This document shows, piece after piece, positions 1 to 9,146 of a stretch of 64,000 nt of DNA (its first letter is position 1; every line of letters starts with the position of its first letter). The notes under the pieces are model-generated. The model made no database searches. It was not told the origin of the DNA and saw only the letters and a program-made list of their open reading frames with translations. This DNA is from Neorhizobium sp. SHOUNA12A (lineage in GTDB: Bacteria > Pseudomonadota > Alphaproteobacteria > Rhizobiales > Rhizobiaceae), in NCBI RefSeq assembly GCF_023006505.1, contig NZ_JALBGV010000024.1, forward strand, positions 1 to 64,000, written 5' to 3'. A program made the translations under genes and the position numbers.

Positions 1-2
1 GG

Positions 3-116
3 CTCAAGACGCTAAAGGGCCTCACGCCCTACGAGTTCATATGCAAACGGTGGACTTTGGAGCCGGATCGATTCATCATCGATCCAATCCATCAAATGCC
101 GGGACTAAACACCTAG
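3..116 (+). mobile_element. IS481-like transposase, C-terminal fragment
   Basis: The window opens inside an open frame that reads LKTLKGLTPYEFICKRW near its start and ends with HQMPGLNT before a TAG stop. This is the usual C-terminus of integrase-core (DDE) transposases of the IS481 type in rhizobia. Only 37 residues are inside the window, so whether the element is intact cannot be judged. No terminal inverted repeat could be assigned in the roughly 70 bases that follow. Confidence 0.8.
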
Positions 117-215
117 GCTAAGAAATCATGCCGTCCGCGACGGAATTTATGCCTCGGTTCGTACGGGGGTGATAAAGCGGTCGGATGTTTGTTCGATGAT
201 TGGAATAGAGTCAGC

Positions 216-1421
216 ATGACGCGTTGGGGACATGTCACAATCGCCGTTCTGGGCGGCATCGCTGCGGCCCTGCACGTCGGCAAGGTACCGCCAGCTATCC
301 CCATGCTGCGCTCCGAACTCGGCATCGATCTCGTGGCTGCCGGCTGGCTAATGGGCTTGGCAAGCGCTCTCGGCGCCGCCTGCGGCATCCTGATCGGCCG
401 GTTCACCGATTACCTGACCCATCGGCGCGCGATGATCCTCGGCCTCGCGTTGCTGATCGCCGGCAGCCTGATCGGCGCCCTCACCCATTCGCAAATGGTG
501 ATCTTCGCCAGTCGCGTGCTCGAAAGCGTCGGCCTCATCATGGTCTCGGTCGCAGCCCCCGGCCTGATTGCGGCCTCGGTCGAGCCGCGCGACACCGGCC
601 TTGCCTTCGCGCTCTGGGGTATCTGGATGCCGGTCGGCATTGCGGTGATGATGATGATCTCGCCCTTCCTGCTGCCGAGCTTCGGCTGGCAGGGTTCCTG
701 GATTTTCGCCGCCATGCTCAGCGTCATTCCGATGGTAGCCCTGCTGGCGATGCGCCTTCCAAAACCACAAACTGCCGGACATCCGACGACGTCGCTGCTG
801 ACGGCCGTCAAGCTCACCGCGTCCCGGCCGATGTCCTGGATACTCTCCGGTATTTTCGCCGCCTACAGCGCCAGCTTCATGTCCGTCTTCGGTTTCCTGC
901 CGACGCTGCTGATCGAGGAAATGGGAACCGGCCTCGCGGCTGCGTCCATCATGACCGCGCTGGCAGTGCTCGCGAACGGCGTCGGCAACATATTCGGCGG
1001 CGTCTTCGCGCGTTGGGGTGCCCCGCGCTGGGTGCTGATTGCCGGTCCCTGCGTGATGCTGACGCTGACCGCCTTCGTCGTCTTCGGCCACAGCTTTCCG
1101 CTCTGGATGCGCTACGGTGCCTCGGTGCTTTACGCGGTGTCGGGCGGCGTCCTGCCGGCGACCATCATGGGCTCGTTGCCCGTCTATGCACCGCGCCGAG
1201 ACCTCGTCGGAACGTTCAGCGGCTTCGTCATGCAGGGCTCCAATATCGGCCAGGTCTTCGGACCAATGCTGCTCGCGTCGATCGTTGCAGCATCCGGCTG
1301 GCAGGGCGCACCGTTCTACATCGCCGCCGCAACAGGGCTCGGCCTGGTCCTGGCGCTCTGCCTGCGCCAGACCGAACGCCGCATGGCAACCACGAGACCG
1401 GAGGCCGCCGGAACGGCCTAA
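216..1421 (+). CDS. MFS transporter, CynX/NimT-like
   Basis: About 401 residues, almost wholly hydrophobic, with roughly twelve membrane segments and the loop motif GILIGRFTDYLTHRRAM between segments 2 and 3. This marks a major facilitator superfamily protein of the inner membrane. The opening (MTRWGHVTIAVLGGIAAALHVGKVPPAIPML) and length resemble the CynX/NimT branch, whose members export small anions or drugs. The substrate cannot be read from sequence. The ATG at 216 is preferred because AGAG lies 5 bases upstream; an ATG at 189 would add nine residues. It stands alone, with an acetamidase gene about 120 bases downstream on the same strand. Confidence 0.85.
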   Translation: MTRWGHVTIAVLGGIAAALHVGKVPPAIPMLRSELGIDLVAAGWLMGLASALGAACGILIGRFTDYLTHRRAMILGLALLIAGSLIGALTHSQMVIFASRVLESVGLIMVSVAAPGLIAASVEPRDTGLAFALWGIWMPVGIAVMMMISPFLLPSFGWQGSWIFAAMLSVIPMVALLAMRLPKPQTAGHPTTSLLTAVKLTASRPMSWILSGIFAAYSASFMSVFGFLPTLLIEEMGTGLAAASIMTALAVLANGVGNIFGGVFARWGAPRWVLIAGPCVMLTLTAFVVFGHSFPLWMRYGASVLYAVSGGVLPATIMGSLPVYAPRRDLVGTFSGFVMQGSNIGQVFGPMLLASIVAASGWQGAPFYIAAATGLGLVLALCLRQTERRMATTRPEAAGTA

Positions 1422-1539
1422 GACTTGCGGCAACGGCCCAACTAGCAAATCAATCGTCGCGAACTGGGCTGGATTTGCGGACTGGCGTGCAAAGTAAAAT
1501 CGGCTAGTCTCTCCCCGGATCAGATAAGCGAGCCCGGCC

Positions 1540-2481
1540 ATGCAACATCACGTCTCCGCCTCTTCCAAAACCTGCGCCTGGGGTTATTTCGACGCCGCCC
1601 GCGAGCCGGTGCTGACGATCGACAGCGGCGACACGGTGGTGATCGACACGGTCTCCGGCCCTGCGGAAGTTCTGCCGAAGGAAGGGTTCACCATCCTTCC
1701 CGAACATCTCGAAATTCACGAAAACTGCCGGCCGATCATGCAGGGCCATATCCTGACCGGCCCGGTCGCCGTGCGCGGAGCCAGGCCCGGCCAGGTGCTG
1801 GAGGTGAAGATCCTCGATGTCGAGCTGCGCCAGGACTGGGGCTATAACGTCATCCGCCCGCTTGCCGGCACGCTCCCCTATGATTTCGAAAGGCCGCGGA
1901 TGATCACCATCCCGCTCGACAAGCAGGGGAATGTCGGCCGCCTGCCCTGGGGTCTCGACCTGCCGCTGGCGCCCTTCTTCGGGGTCATGGGCGTCGCTCC
2001 GCCGCCGAACTGGGGCCGCATCACCTCGATCATGCCGCGTTCGCACGCCGGCAATATCGACAACAAGGAACTGGTCGCCGGCACCACGCTTTATCTGCCG
2101 ATCTTCAACGAGGGCGCGCTGTTTTCCTGCGGAGACGGCCATGGTGCGCAGGGCGACGGCGAGGTCTGCATTACCGCCATCGAGACGGCGCTGCGCGGCA
2201 CCTTCCGGCTTACCGTGCGCGACGATCTTGATTTCGTCTATCCACGGGCTGAAACGCCGACGCATTACATTACCATGGGCATGGATCCGGATCTCGACCA
2301 ATGCGCCGTCATGGCGCTGCGTGACATGATCGTGCTGCTCGGCGAAAAAGGCGGCCTGTCGCGGGAAGATGCCTATACGCTCTGCAGCCTTGCCGGCGAC
2401 CTGCGCATCACCCAGACCGTCAACGGCTGCAAGGGCGTGCATATGATGATGGCGAAGAACCTCGTCCAACGCGCCGCCTGA
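1540..2481 (+). CDS. Acetamidase/formamidase family protein
   Basis: The 313-residue protein matches the FmdA/AmdA acetamidase/formamidase family in length. It carries family-typical stretches: a beta-rich N-terminus (TIDSGDTVVIDTVSG), the central GALFSCGDGHGAQGDGEVC block and a C-terminal VNGCKGVHMMM. Members are cytosolic zinc-dependent enzymes that hydrolyse short amides or formamide to ammonia and an acid. The transporter just upstream on the same strand may be co-transcribed, but the gap of about 118 bases shows no clear promoter or terminator. A role in amide nitrogen use is an inference. The nitrile hydratase that could supply amides lies 28 kb away. Confidence 0.88.
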   Translation: MQHHVSASSKTCAWGYFDAAREPVLTIDSGDTVVIDTVSGPAEVLPKEGFTILPEHLEIHENCRPIMQGHILTGPVAVRGARPGQVLEVKILDVELRQDWGYNVIRPLAGTLPYDFERPRMITIPLDKQGNVGRLPWGLDLPLAPFFGVMGVAPPPNWGRITSIMPRSHAGNIDNKELVAGTTLYLPIFNEGALFSCGDGHGAQGDGEVCITAIETALRGTFRLTVRDDLDFVYPRAETPTHYITMGMDPDLDQCAVMALRDMIVLLGEKGGLSREDAYTLCSLAGDLRITQTVNGCKGVHMMMAKNLVQRAA

Positions 2482-2489
2482 GCTGGTGA

Positions 2490-3245
2490 TCAGCCGAAAG
2501 GCGATTGGCATTGGCGGCGCGGGCCGCCGGCGAAGGGCTGATAGCTGTTGTCCTCGGCCTGGTAGGACCGGTAACGGGCAAAACACCATTCCTCATGGGA
2601 TCCGGCTGGAGCGTCGGCCTCGATCGCCCGCGACTGTGCGTAGCCTACCGCTCCGTCATTCGCCCGTTGATTGGCGCGGGTAGCCGGTCTTTCTGGAAGC
2701 GGCTGCAATTCATCCTGCATCTGCAGAGCTTGCGGCTGATCACGCATCGGTGCCGCGGCAACGGTCCCGGTCGCGGCAGCGCCCGGTGCCCGGCACTGCC
2801 GGCGGGAGCCGCCGCTGAAAGGCTGGTAACTGTTGTCTTCGGCTCGATAGGATTTGTATCGCGCGGAGCACCAGTCGGCCTGGGCGGGATCGAGCATGGC
2901 TTTCCTCTCGTCCTGCGACTGCGGCACTGTAGCCGGCTGCTGCGGATTGATGGACCCGGTCACTGTATTGTCGACGGCTACCCCCGTGGCGGTCTGCTGG
3001 ACAGCGGGCGTTTCCCGCGTATCAGCTGCAACCGAAGCCGGAGGCGTCGCAGCGGGCGGGCGCTGATAATCCTGGCCGGCGGTGTCGACGGCCTTCGGTT
3101 TGGAGGTCCACAGGTCCGGCGTATCCATATTGGCGAACTTATGGGGTTCGGGCACGGCGATCACGTTCGCGGTAATGATCACGCCGCTCAGGAACACCAG
3201 AACGAGCAGGACAAGGCTGCCCAAAAGCAAGAGGATTGGCTTCAT
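2490..3245 (-). CDS. BA14K family protein with two repeat units
   Basis: The start chosen is the internal ATG at 3245, which begins [21 protein letters not shown], a clear N-terminal membrane anchor or signal. A longer in-frame start at 3314 would put 23 charged residues before it. The roughly 251-residue protein then has a Pro/Ala/Thr-rich linker and two copies of the BA14K unit, beginning [19 protein letters not shown] and [19 protein letters not shown], each ending in RRQC. BA14K proteins are Rhizobiales envelope proteins, described in Brucella as immunoreactive and lectin-like. Most have one unit, so the tandem copy is a mild oddity. The exact role is unknown. Confidence 0.85.
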   Translation of the reverse strand: MKPILLLLGSLVLLVLVFLSGVIITANVIAVPEPHKFANMDTPDLWTSKPKAVDTAGQDYQRPPAATPPASVAADTRETPAVQQTATGVAVDNTVTGSINPQQPATVPQSQDERKAMLDPAQADWCSARYKSYRAEDNSYQPFSGGSRRQCRAPGAAATGTVAAAPMRDQPQALQMQDELQPLPERPATRANQRANDGAVGYAQSRAIEADAPAGSHEEWCFARYRSYQAEDNSYQPFAGGPRRQCQSPFG

Positions 3246-3533
3246 GACCGCGCTCCCATTTCGTCTTGCAGACCAAATGCCGATCAGGCGCCGGAGTTCC
3301 CGTCGAGGGAGCAAAAGAAACGGGATTGGGGATGAAAGTAGCCCTGCCGGCGGAGAGCAGCAACAAGTGCGGCCGTTGTTGCGTTTTGGCGGAAACGTAA
3401 CAATGAGTTCGGAAAGGTTGATGCGCTGATAATCGTCGGCAAAGTTTTCTACGTATACGCGAAATTCTTCCGCAGCTTTTCCGGTCTATGGTCACCCCCA
3501 TCGACGACCATCTTCAATCCGGAAAACATTGCT

Positions 3534-4385
3534 ATGCCACTTTTGTCCGCAGCCATTTTCTTATCCGCGACCATCCCTTCAATGCCGCCCGCACCGATCG
3601 GCGACGAGTACCCTTTGTTTAAGCAGACGACCACTGCGATCATCACCGAGGCCACCGATTACGGCGGGACAAAGTCCACGATGAAGGCGAAGGTCACACC
3701 GGAGTCGGCGAAATCGTGGTGTGGGAACTGGTATCCTGGAAAGAAGAACTGCGTATCCGACGCGCTTGAATCGTCCGCTGATCATGTCTACGAAGCCACC
3801 GCCAATTGCGAGACGGGCGATCTCTGGACTGATGGCAAGCATTACCTCTTCGACGGCCCCGAGACCAAGAACCAGAACTTTCAGGGGTATGTCGGCGTCA
3901 AAGACGCTGCGACAGGCAAGCGTCTCGGTATGTCGGATGCCGATCGAGGCCGTGAGTTCGGTGGCCTGTGGCTTACGCTATGTCCGATGGGATGGCCTTA
4001 CAAAACCGTTCCGGTCGACCAGACGTTTAAGCTGGGCCCCAACGACGAAAAGTATGGAGAACACATCGGCCACAACAAGTCGGCGATGTTCAATCACCAG
4101 CGCCAGCACATCATCGTCTATGCAGAGCCCAAACAGTCTCTGGCCGGAACGGTCACGGAAGACACCGTGCTTGTCCGTGGCTGGGAGGTTCCGAACGAGT
4201 GGTTCTCGGGGATCGCCTACACCTATAAGAAAGGCTGCGCTCCGGCGCCGTACCTCGTCAGCGGCCATTACCAAGGCGGAAATCTGACGCTTTTGGGCAG
4301 GGCGCCTGTCAGGGAAGGCTGCAACGTCATCGGATATAGCGACAAAGGTCCGAATGCCAGGCTCGTTTTCGATCTGTCCGAGTGA
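3534..4385 (+). CDS. Hypothetical exported protein
   Basis: I do not recognise this 283-residue protein. Its N-terminus (MPLLSAAIFLSATIPSMPPAP) looks like a short signal peptide. The rest is hydrophilic, with scattered cysteines (CGNWYPGKKNC, CETGDLW, LCPMGWPY, GCAPAPYL, GCNVIGY) that could form disulfides outside the cytoplasm. The coding sequence has a somewhat lower GC content than its neighbours. The next gene starts 55 bases downstream on the same strand and also encodes an unknown protein, so the two may form a small transferred unit near the IS fragment. Function: none assigned. Confidence 0.6.
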   Translation: MPLLSAAIFLSATIPSMPPAPIGDEYPLFKQTTTAIITEATDYGGTKSTMKAKVTPESAKSWCGNWYPGKKNCVSDALESSADHVYEATANCETGDLWTDGKHYLFDGPETKNQNFQGYVGVKDAATGKRLGMSDADRGREFGGLWLTLCPMGWPYKTVPVDQTFKLGPNDEKYGEHIGHNKSAMFNHQRQHIIVYAEPKQSLAGTVTEDTVLVRGWEVPNEWFSGIAYTYKKGCAPAPYLVSGHYQGGNLTLLGRAPVREGCNVIGYSDKGPNARLVFDLSE

Positions 4386-4440
4386 CGGATTGCAGTAAAT
4401 TTCAACATTATACAGCTATCAAATCTGAAGGAATTCTCGG

Positions 4441-5019
4441 ATGAAGAACGTTATCTTCGAGACCGGTGAGATTATTGAAGTCGGTGAAAACCGCTCATAT
4501 GGAAATAGCCGGTTCTACACACACATCGAATTGCAGCGTGCCGATGGCTCAAAAGTCCGGCTGGACGATGTCGCAGTCTCGTTGATGGTCACTCCGAAGC
4601 TCTTGACGAGTGCAGTCGCTCTGAACCTCGCCAAGCCCCCGATCGCTACAATTGCTTTCGTGCATGAAAAGGGGCAGATGCTTGACAAGCCGGTCATCCT
4701 CGGCGGCAAGTCTACAGGTCACCACTTCAAGAACCTTGTTCTTGGCTATGCCAGTGAAAACACCTACGGGATTGAGCGCGGAGTTTCCGCAGGACTGCTG
4801 CTGTTCTCGAAGATTGCAACCGTGTTGCTTGCACTCTTATGCGTCTACATTTTCATGGCCGGCTGGTGGTTGATTGTCCTGGTCCTTCCGGCACTTGCGT
4901 TGATCGTGTCAGCTTTGTCGTGGCGTCAACTTATCCGCTTCCAGAAGATCTCCGACGTCATTAAATCCAGATTCGTTGAAATGGGGTACATCGACAGCAC
5001 TACGACCGTATATTCGTAG
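4441..5019 (+). CDS. Hypothetical membrane protein
   Basis: A 192-residue protein I do not recognise. Residues 1-105 form a soluble, beta-rich segment (FETGEIIEVGENRSYGNSRFYTHIELQRADG). This is followed by two adjacent hydrophobic stretches (about 117-137 and 140-160: LLLFSKIATVLLALLCVYIFMAGWWLIVLVLPALALIVSAL) and a short basic tail. The arrangement suggests an inner-membrane hairpin with a cytosolic sensor-like domain. GAAGGAATT about 8 bases upstream provides a ribosome-binding site. It follows another unknown gene by 55 bases and probably shares its transcript. Confidence 0.6.
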   Translation: MKNVIFETGEIIEVGENRSYGNSRFYTHIELQRADGSKVRLDDVAVSLMVTPKLLTSAVALNLAKPPIATIAFVHEKGQMLDKPVILGGKSTGHHFKNLVLGYASENTYGIERGVSAGLLLFSKIATVLLALLCVYIFMAGWWLIVLVLPALALIVSALSWRQLIRFQKISDVIKSRFVEMGYIDSTTTVYS

Positions 5020-5450
5020 GACGATCCTGTCGGGGGTTTGCTCCGGACCCAGGAATCGCACTGCCGGCGGTTTGCAGTCGATACACGTTGCCGTAGATGA
5101 CCGTTGGATCCAAAGCCTTGCCGCTGGGGCCTCCCGGCGACAAGGCACCAACTTCCCTGGGAAACTTCGATCACTGTTCTCCAGCCGCTGACGATGTCGC
5201 CTACTGCGAGCATTTCTCGCCAACGTCACCAAGGTCGTCGGCCGCTCTCGACTTTGCACCGAAGACCCTTAGCTTCACCGATGGGGTGTCTCAAAGGTGT
5301 TATCCATAGAAATTCGGGAGGCCAAATCTGCGCGTGTAGACGCTTCTGCATGCGATCTCTCAGAGGAGCCTCTTGTGATCGCAGCGTCATCCTTAGATTT
5401 AAATATGATCTTTAATGTTGGCGCACAACGAATTGATATCGTTGAAGAAA
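5020..5450. other. Non-coding stretch, nothing recognised
   Basis: About 430 bases between the unknown membrane protein gene and the tRNA-Lys gene. Short open frames exist on both strands (for example a minus-strand frame from 5213 beginning MLAVGDIVSGWRTV), but none has a good ribosome-binding site, and they overlap one another. It could hold a decayed gene. I see no repeat, RNA fold or terminator I would defend. Confidence 0.4.
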
Positions 5451-5526
<76 letters not shown>

Positions 5527-5758
5527 AAGAACCATCTGTGCGAGGCGTGCTCGCCAGCGGTGTGAGGGCGTATAAAGGGGATCGTTCGGCTTGTCCAGCG
5601 GCTCGGTGAAAATTATTCGCCCGACCGGGCAAAAAATCCATGAGGTCGGATTTTGCGCCTGACGGAAACCTCTCCGCAGCTCGATAAGCGACGCAAAAAC
5701 GAAAAGTTTCAAAGTCTTAATGCGTCACAATATCGCAATCATCGACAAGCGGCGAAAT

Positions 5759-6679
5759 TCAAAGATAGAGCGTGCCTTCCGCGACCTTGATCGCCTGGCC
5801 GCCGATGCGGGCCCTGGCGATCTCTCCCTCCTTCACATCGATATGCAGATGGATCAGGGACGGACGCCCCATCTCCACCCCCTGCTCCACCAGCACCGGG
5901 TGATGGCCGTCCGGCAGCGCATCGAAATGCCGGATTGCGCCGGAGAGTGCGGCAACGGCAGCGCCCGTGGCCGGATCCTCGGAAATCCCCATGTCGGGCG
6001 AGAACATCCGGGCATGGAACTTTGCCTGATGGTTCACGCCGCTGCGGCAATAGACGTATGCCGATGCCAGAGCGCCCTCGACGAACGGCGCCGCTTTTTC
6101 CCACAAGGCCGTGTCGAATTCGAGATTCTGCACCGTTGCCAGATTGTGCAGCGGGATCATCAGGAAGGGCACACCGGCGCTCCAGATGGAGGCGACATGG
6201 TTCTCGAAACCGATATCCGTCGATTTGACGCTAAGCGCATCGGCGAGCCCCTGCCGGTCGAGCGGCAGCTCGATCCGCACCGGCTTTCGCGGCAGGTCGA
6301 ATTCGGCAAACCCCGCCTCGCCGGCACGAAACCGCACGGCGCAGCGCACCGGGCCGACATTTTCCTCCAGCACGCAGACAAGGTCCATGTCGAGCTGCCC
6401 ACCAGACCCATGATTGAGTTCGGCAAGCGCCACTGCCGTTCCAACGGTCGGATGCCCGGCGAAAGGCAGTTCGCGGCCCGGCGTGAAGATGCGCAGACGG
6501 GCTGCATAAGCGGCATTCGCGGAAGACTGAACGAACACCGTCTCGGAGAGATTCATCTCCCTGGCGATCGCCTGCATTTTGTCGTCGGCAAGGTCGTCTC
6601 CGTCGACAATCACCGCCAGCGGATTGCCGGCAAGTCGTCTATCGGTGAAGACATCATAGATGCTGTAGCGACGGGCCAA
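5759..6679 (-). CDS. PhzF family isomerase
   Basis: The 306-residue protein has the PhzF/YddE diaminopimelate-epimerase-like fold signature: an N-terminal VFTDRRLAGNPLAV, the glutamate in NLSETVFV expected at the active site, the central GHPTVGTAVAL block, and the C-terminal GISEDPATGAAVAAL. Family members isomerise small acids such as the phenazine precursor, but most are uncharacterised, and no phenazine genes lie nearby. The TTG at 6679 is preferred because AGGAGG ends 5 bases before it; an ATG at 6709 lies upstream of that ribosome-binding site. The gene follows the NUDIX gene by about 64 bases on the same strand. Confidence 0.88.
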   Translation of the reverse strand: MARRYSIYDVFTDRRLAGNPLAVIVDGDDLADDKMQAIAREMNLSETVFVQSSANAAYAARLRIFTPGRELPFAGHPTVGTAVALAELNHGSGGQLDMDLVCVLEENVGPVRCAVRFRAGEAGFAEFDLPRKPVRIELPLDRQGLADALSVKSTDIGFENHVASIWSAGVPFLMIPLHNLATVQNLEFDTALWEKAAPFVEGALASAYVYCRSGVNHQAKFHARMFSPDMGISEDPATGAAVAALSGAIRHFDALPDGHHPVLVEQGVEMGRPSLIHLHIDVKEGEIARARIGGQAIKVAEGTLYL

Positions 6680-6743
6680 CCACACCTCCTCGTGTTTCGA
6701 TGGCGCCAAACTGCCCGACCGGTCGGTTCAAAGCAACCCCTGT

Positions 6744-7478
6744 TCAGCGCATCGAATGGCCGAAAAACAGGTCGAGAATCGGGAACATCAACGGGCTGTA
6801 GGGATGAGCGCCGCGATCGGCCGAGCGGATCGCCACCGCACCGGCAATCTCCTTTTCCTCGTCGTGCACCATATGTTCGGCGATGCGTGCCAGCATCTCC
6901 CGCGCCGTAAGATCGAAGCGATGGAAGCGGAAACCGACGACCCGGTGCCCGCTGTAGCTGGCGAAGAGCTGCCGGTCCGCCTTCGCGTCGGCGAGATCGA
7001 GGCCGGTTTCCTCCCGCACTTCGCGGCGCATATTGGCCTCGAGATCGAGCTTGCCGTCGACGATGTCCAGAAGATCGAGTGAACCGGCGGCGCAATAGAC
7101 CTGGCCCGGATTGGCGGTCCTTTCGCTCATCCGGACGGCGATGATTGCCCCATCGGACGAGACGGGCACGGCGAAGCCGAAGAGATGGAAGGCGCCGGCC
7201 GGATCGGGCTGTTTCCGCCACCACAAGAGCGTCGAATAGGGGATGACATGCGCCTCGCCGATGATCACGCCGTCCCGGAACGAAAGCCTGTTCTGCAGCA
7301 CCATCTGGCCGTTGAAGAGATGCGGATTGGCCGCCGCTTCCCGCCCCCAGTTCTCCTCGATATCGTCCCGGTGCGCGACGTAGATGGGATGTGCTCCGGG
7401 CAGGACCGAAAGATCGAAAGCCTCGACCTCGAAGACGGTATTTTCAGGCGGCCAGCCGCTGATCGTCTGGATGGTCAT
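6744..7478 (-). CDS. NUDIX hydrolase
   Basis: The 244-residue protein contains a NUDIX-like box at about residues 145-167: GSLDLLDIVDGKLDLEANM followed by RREVREETGLDL. The REVREETGL core carries the metal-binding glutamates. Such enzymes cleave nucleoside diphosphates linked to another group. The N-terminal 90 residues do not match a second domain I know. The usual GX5E spacing is stretched here, which suggests a divergent subfamily. The ATG at 7478 overlaps the TGA of the upstream gene in an ATGA quartet, so the two are translationally coupled. Confidence 0.82.
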   Translation of the reverse strand: MTIQTISGWPPENTVFEVEAFDLSVLPGAHPIYVAHRDDIEENWGREAAANPHLFNGQMVLQNRLSFRDGVIIGEAHVIPYSTLLWWRKQPDPAGAFHLFGFAVPVSSDGAIIAVRMSERTANPGQVYCAAGSLDLLDIVDGKLDLEANMRREVREETGLDLADAKADRQLFASYSGHRVVGFRFHRFDLTAREMLARIAEHMVHDEEKEIAGAVAIRSADRGAHPYSPLMFPILDLFFGHSMR

Positions 7479-8584
7479 CGAAGCTCCAGAGACATCACGA
7501 CGGGGCAATGGTCCGATGCCTTCGGCCGGTCCCATCCGATGCGCGGAAACCGTTCCACTTCCTGCCCCGGCGGAAAGACCGTGCGATAAGGCTGGCCGCC
7601 GCGGATGATCTCCGGAACGCTGTCGGGGTTGTGCTCGGCGAGCGCCGGCGACAGCCAGATATAATCGAGCTGGCAGAGATGCTGCTCCTCCGGACCGCGT
7701 GCATGATAAAGCGTCCAGCGATCCATCACGTCGCGGCGCGTAGTCGGGTTCACCACGAAGTCGTCGTCGGTGAAGACGTTCAGCGCACTTGCCTCTTCGC
7801 GCCGCGGTTCGAACCGGTATCCTTCGCGGCGGGTGCCGATCACCTGCACCTTTTCCTGATAATCGTTCATGTCGCCGCAGATGGCGAAGTTCTTGTCCGC
7901 CGTTCGGCTCTTACCGAAACGGCGTTCGACGATCTGGCGCACCGCTTTCGCCTCAGCGATGCGGATCGCCATCGTGCCCGTGCGGCCGTCCTGGCCGTCG
8001 CGGGCATTGCCCATGGATTTGAAGTGCACGACGAACAGCGAGAACGGCTTGCCCCCGATCGTCAGCTCCAATTCCAGGCAGTCGCGCTTGAAGATCTTGT
8101 CATGCGCCTGGTTGCTGAGCGCCAGTTCGTCGTTGAAGAGGCCGAGATCCTGATAGGTCAGCATCGCGTGACTGCGCACGTCCTGCACCTCGATTTTCTC
8201 GCCGCTGCGGGTCTCCTCGCGCATCAGCACGGCAACGTCGATGCCGCGCGAATCATTGCCCTCGACCAGATATTTCTGGCGATAGCCGTTGCCGACCATG
8301 CGGTAGAGATAGCCATATTCGAAGGCCTGCAGGGCCGGCATGCTGTCGACCTCCTGAAGGCAGAGGATGTCGGCATCCGCGTCGGCGATCGCCAGCGCTG
8401 AAAGCTGCCGGGTGTCGTCAGTCTCGGCGATCATGCGGGCCTGTTCGAGCTGCTGGTAGACCGCCTTGTCCTGCACATCGTAGAGCCGCAGCACCCGGTC
8501 CTGCCGAAGCTGGTTGCGCCAGCCGGAAAAATCGAAACGCGTCATCAGGTTTTCAATGTTGAAGGTGCCGAGACGTAGAGACAT
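7475..8584 (-). CDS. Endonuclease/exonuclease/phosphatase family protein
   Basis: About 369 residues with the DNase I-like fold signature: LRLGTFNIENL at the start, the catalytic CLQEVDSMPALQAFEY, FVVHFKSMGNARDG, the Mg-binding ICGDMNDY, and a closing KASDHCPVVMSLE. Members hydrolyse phosphodiesters in nucleic acids, lipids or inositol phosphates. No signal peptide is visible, so it is probably cytosolic. The ATG at 8584 is chosen over 8593 because AGCAGG lies 9 bases before it and directly abuts the other. It is the first gene of a two-gene unit with the NUDIX hydrolase, hinting at a shared role in nucleotide or nucleic-acid clean-up. Confidence 0.85.
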   Translation of the reverse strand: MSLRLGTFNIENLMTRFDFSGWRNQLRQDRVLRLYDVQDKAVYQQLEQARMIAETDDTRQLSALAIADADADILCLQEVDSMPALQAFEYGYLYRMVGNGYRQKYLVEGNDSRGIDVAVLMREETRSGEKIEVQDVRSHAMLTYQDLGLFNDELALSNQAHDKIFKRDCLELELTIGGKPFSLFVVHFKSMGNARDGQDGRTGTMAIRIAEAKAVRQIVERRFGKSRTADKNFAICGDMNDYQEKVQVIGTRREGYRFEPRREEASALNVFTDDDFVVNPTTRRDVMDRWTLYHARGPEEQHLCQLDYIWLSPALAEHNPDSVPEIIRGGQPYRTVFPPGQEVERFPRIGWDRPKASDHCPVVMSLELR

Positions 8585-8773
8585 CGAATCCATCCTGCTG
8601 CAGCCTTCACCTTAACCGCCGGTGCTCGTAATAAAAACGAATGAATCGAGAAATTTAAGTCGTCATTATCGGCAACCCACAAAGTCGGTTGCAGAAATTC
8701 GGTACCGATGCGACCTTCAGGCCAGCGGCACTATTGTGATCGGGGTACGATCTGCCGTCGGGGGTTCTTGTAC

Positions 8774-9136
8774 ATGAAACGCATAATTCTGGCATCTCTG
8801 TCCTTCTGTGCTCTGTTCGCCGGTGCCGGCCAGTCGATGGCGGACGGATTTGGCGCCATCGCCTATTCGCCGCGCACGGGTGCGCTCGGCTGGTCCTACG
8901 ATCATGCAACCCGCCGAAGCGCCGAACGGACCGCACAGTCCAATTGCGACGCCAGCGACTGCCGGATCGCAATCTGGTTCGATCAGGCTTGCGGCGCCGT
9001 CGCCAAGGGTCCTGACGGCTGGGGCTCGGGCTGGGGTTACAACCGCAGGGAGGCCGAAAACCAGGCGATCGGCTCCTGCCGCCAGAACAGCCGCGGCTGC
9101 AGGGTCATCCGGTGGCAATGTTCCGGAGCCCGATAA
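8774..9136 (+). CDS. DUF4189 domain exported protein
   Basis: A 120-residue protein with a signal peptide (MKRIILASLSFCALFAGAGQSMA) and a short secreted domain typical of DUF4189: FGAIAYSPRTGALGWSYDHATR, then cysteines spaced as in NCDASDCRIAIWF and QACGAVAKG, ending CRVIRWQCSG. These are small periplasmic or surface proteins with conserved disulfides; the function is unknown. The ATG at 8774 is the only start that gives a signal peptide at the N-terminus; a start at 8708 would add 22 residues ahead of it. It is a single gene convergent with the ABC transporter operon. Confidence 0.8.
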   Translation: MKRIILASLSFCALFAGAGQSMADGFGAIAYSPRTGALGWSYDHATRRSAERTAQSNCDASDCRIAIWFDQACGAVAKGPDGWGSGWGYNRREAENQAIGSCRQNSRGCRVIRWQCSGAR

Positions 9137-9146
9137 GGCCGGCGGT

